DNA of 5,813 nt from an uncultured Clostridia bacterium (GTDB taxonomy: Bacteria; Bacillota; Clostridia; Christensenellales; Borkfalkiaceae), in NCBI GenBank assembly GCA_944372565.1, contig CALVZR010000214.1, forward strand, positions 1 to 5,813, written 5' to 3'. Position 1 is the stretch's first letter. Every line of letters begins with the position of its first letter. Made by a program: the position numbers and the translations under genes. The notes under the pieces are model-generated. The model did not search any database. It saw only the letters and a list, made by a program, of their open reading frames with translations, and had not been told where the DNA came from. Positions 4,874 to 5,813 of the stretch are shown piece after piece.

Positions 4874-5813
4874 ATTTTTTCACTTCCTTCATGAAGGAGT
4901 CTTCCTTGTTGAAGTTCGCGTGTTCCTGAATGTATCTTTTGCGTTCCTCTATCTGATCGCCCATCAGCACGGTGATGAGCTTTTCCGCCTCGGCGGCGTC
5001 CTCCACCGTCACCCGCATGAGCGAGCGCGTGGCGGGGTTCATCGTCGTATCCCAAAGCTGTTCGGGATCCATTTCGCCAAGCCCCTTGTATCGCTGGATC
5101 TGATAGCCCCGCCCGACTTTATCGATGGCTTTTTGCAGTTCGCCGTCGTCGTAAGCGTATTCGAAAACATCCTTTTTATACACCTTGTAAAGCGGCGGCA
5201 TACCGATATACACGTGCCCGTTGTTGACGAGTTCGCGCATATAGCGGAAGAAAAACGTGAGCAGAATGGCGCGGATGTGCGCGCCGTCCTGGTCGGCATC
5301 GGAAAGGATGATGACTTTATGATATCTGAGATCTTCCAGATCGAAATCGTTGCCGATCCCCGCGCCGAGCGCGCTGATGATGGTGCGGATTTCCTCGTTC
5401 TGCAAAATCTGATCGAGCTTTTTCTTTTCCACGTTGAGCGGCTTGCCGCGCAGCGGAAGGATGGCCTGATACTGCCGCACCCGCGCCTGTTTCGCGCTGC
5501 CGCCCGCCGAATCGCCCTCCACGATGAAAAGCTCGTTGAGTTCGGGCTTTCTTCCCGAACACGCCGCGAGTTTGCCCACGAGGTTCTGCGCCTCGATGCT
5601 CTTGTTCGCCCGCGCGATCTCCTTTGCCTTGCGGGTGGCGATGCGCACGCGCGCCGCCGCCTGCGCCTTTTTGATGGCGGCGTCGAACGTATCGGCGAGT
5701 TTTTTGTTCCGGCTGAGCTCCGAAAGTTCATCTACGGTAACCGCCTCCACGACGGGGCGCACTTCGGGGTTGCCGAGTTTGGTTTTGGTCTGCCCCTCGA
5801 ACTGCACGTTTTT
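4872..5813 (-). CDS. parE: DNA topoisomerase IV subunit B (ParE), C-terminal 313 residues, start outside window
   Basis: This is the C-terminal half of the ATPase subunit of topoisomerase IV; the GHKL ATPase domain lies beyond the right edge. Counting from the first codon in the window, visible parts are QFEGQTKTKLGNPEVR (4-19), the end of the transducer region; the TOPRIM domain with ELFIVEGDSAGGSAKQ (94-109), PLRGKPLNVEK (120-130) and SDADQDGAHIR (171-181); then MPPLYKV (205-211) and QRYKGLGEMDPEQLW (240-254). Glu99, Asp172 and Asp174 are the Mg-binding acidic residues used in DNA cleavage. The frame runs upstream through Lys-Asn-Val to the edge, so the GTG at 5807-5805 is an internal Val, not a start. 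The ending, EEHANFN-like and then Lys-rich, lacks the NLD-type tail I associate with GyrB, and the next gene is a GyrA-box-free A subunit, so parE is favoured over gyrB. It is the first visible gene of the unit ended at 514. Confidence 0.9.
   Translation of the reverse strand, partial: KNVQFEGQTKTKLGNPEVRPVVEAVTVDELSELSRNKKLADTFDAAIKKAQAAARVRIATRKAKEIARANKSIEAQNLVGKLAACSGRKPELNELFIVEGDSAGGSAKQARVRQYQAILPLRGKPLNVEKKKLDQILQNEEIRTIISALGAGIGNDFDLEDLRYHKVIILSDADQDGAHIRAILLTFFFRYMRELVNNGHVYIGMPPLYKVYKKDVFEYAYDDGELQKAIDKVGRGYQIQRYKGLGEMDPEQLWDTTMNPATRSLMRVTVEDAAEAEKLITVLMGDQIEERKRYIQEHANFNKEDSFMKEVKK

Noticed and set aside
5805..5807. GTG as a start codon of the right-edge gene
   Set aside because: The frame stays open to the window edge and the surrounding residues (KNVQFEGQTKTKL) are internal GyrB/ParE sequence, so this codon is a Val in the middle of parE.
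1..5813. CRISPR array, insertion sequence, prophage, toxin-antitoxin or other defence system
   Set aside because: I saw no spaced direct repeats, terminal inverted repeats, transposase or integrase motifs, or small gene pairs. The window is a housekeeping and carbohydrate metabolism region.

Overview
All genes that can be supported lie on the minus strand, so the window reads from right to left. The DNA is GC-rich with mostly G/C third codon positions, the Shine-Dalgarno sites are of Bacillota type (AGGAG, GGGAG), and the topoisomerase pair is of the Gram-positive parE-parC kind. This suggests a GC-rich, probably anaerobic or gut-associated member of the Clostridia. No taxon can be named from sequence alone.

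Layout, in the direction of transcription: (1) 5813-4872, the C-terminal 313 residues of topoisomerase IV subunit B (parE), whose start lies outside the window. (2) 4859-2457, a complete 800-residue topoisomerase IV subunit A (parC), 12 bases after parE. It has the catalytic Arg-Tyr pair but no GyrA box, which argues for topo IV rather than gyrase. (3) 2457-1666, a HAD-IIA phosphatase whose ATG shares one base with the parC stop codon (TAATG). (4) 1593-775, a cytoplasmic SGNH hydrolase of the SASA (sialate O-acetylesterase-like) type. (5) 757-561, a short, broken gene that I read as a remnant of the uncharacterised TIGR04076 family, carrying an internal deletion with frame change and an in-frame stop. 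(6) 553-514, a strong intrinsic terminator that ends this gene run. (7) 478-450, a near-consensus sigma-A promoter, followed at 421 by the first 140 codons of a rhamnulokinase (rhaB) that leaves the window on the left.

parE and parC encode the two halves of the chromosome decatenase. The HAD phosphatase is translationally linked to parC but has no evident mechanistic link to it. The SASA gene and the pseudogene share a tail of the same transcription unit, and the pseudogene shows that this tail is decaying. rhaB begins an independent unit with its own promoter, probably for L-rhamnose breakdown.

I found no CRISPR array, mobile element, RNA gene, or convincing new biological system. The most informative unexpected item is the pseudogene at 561-757, which lies in a stretch that would otherwise look like non-coding sequence.
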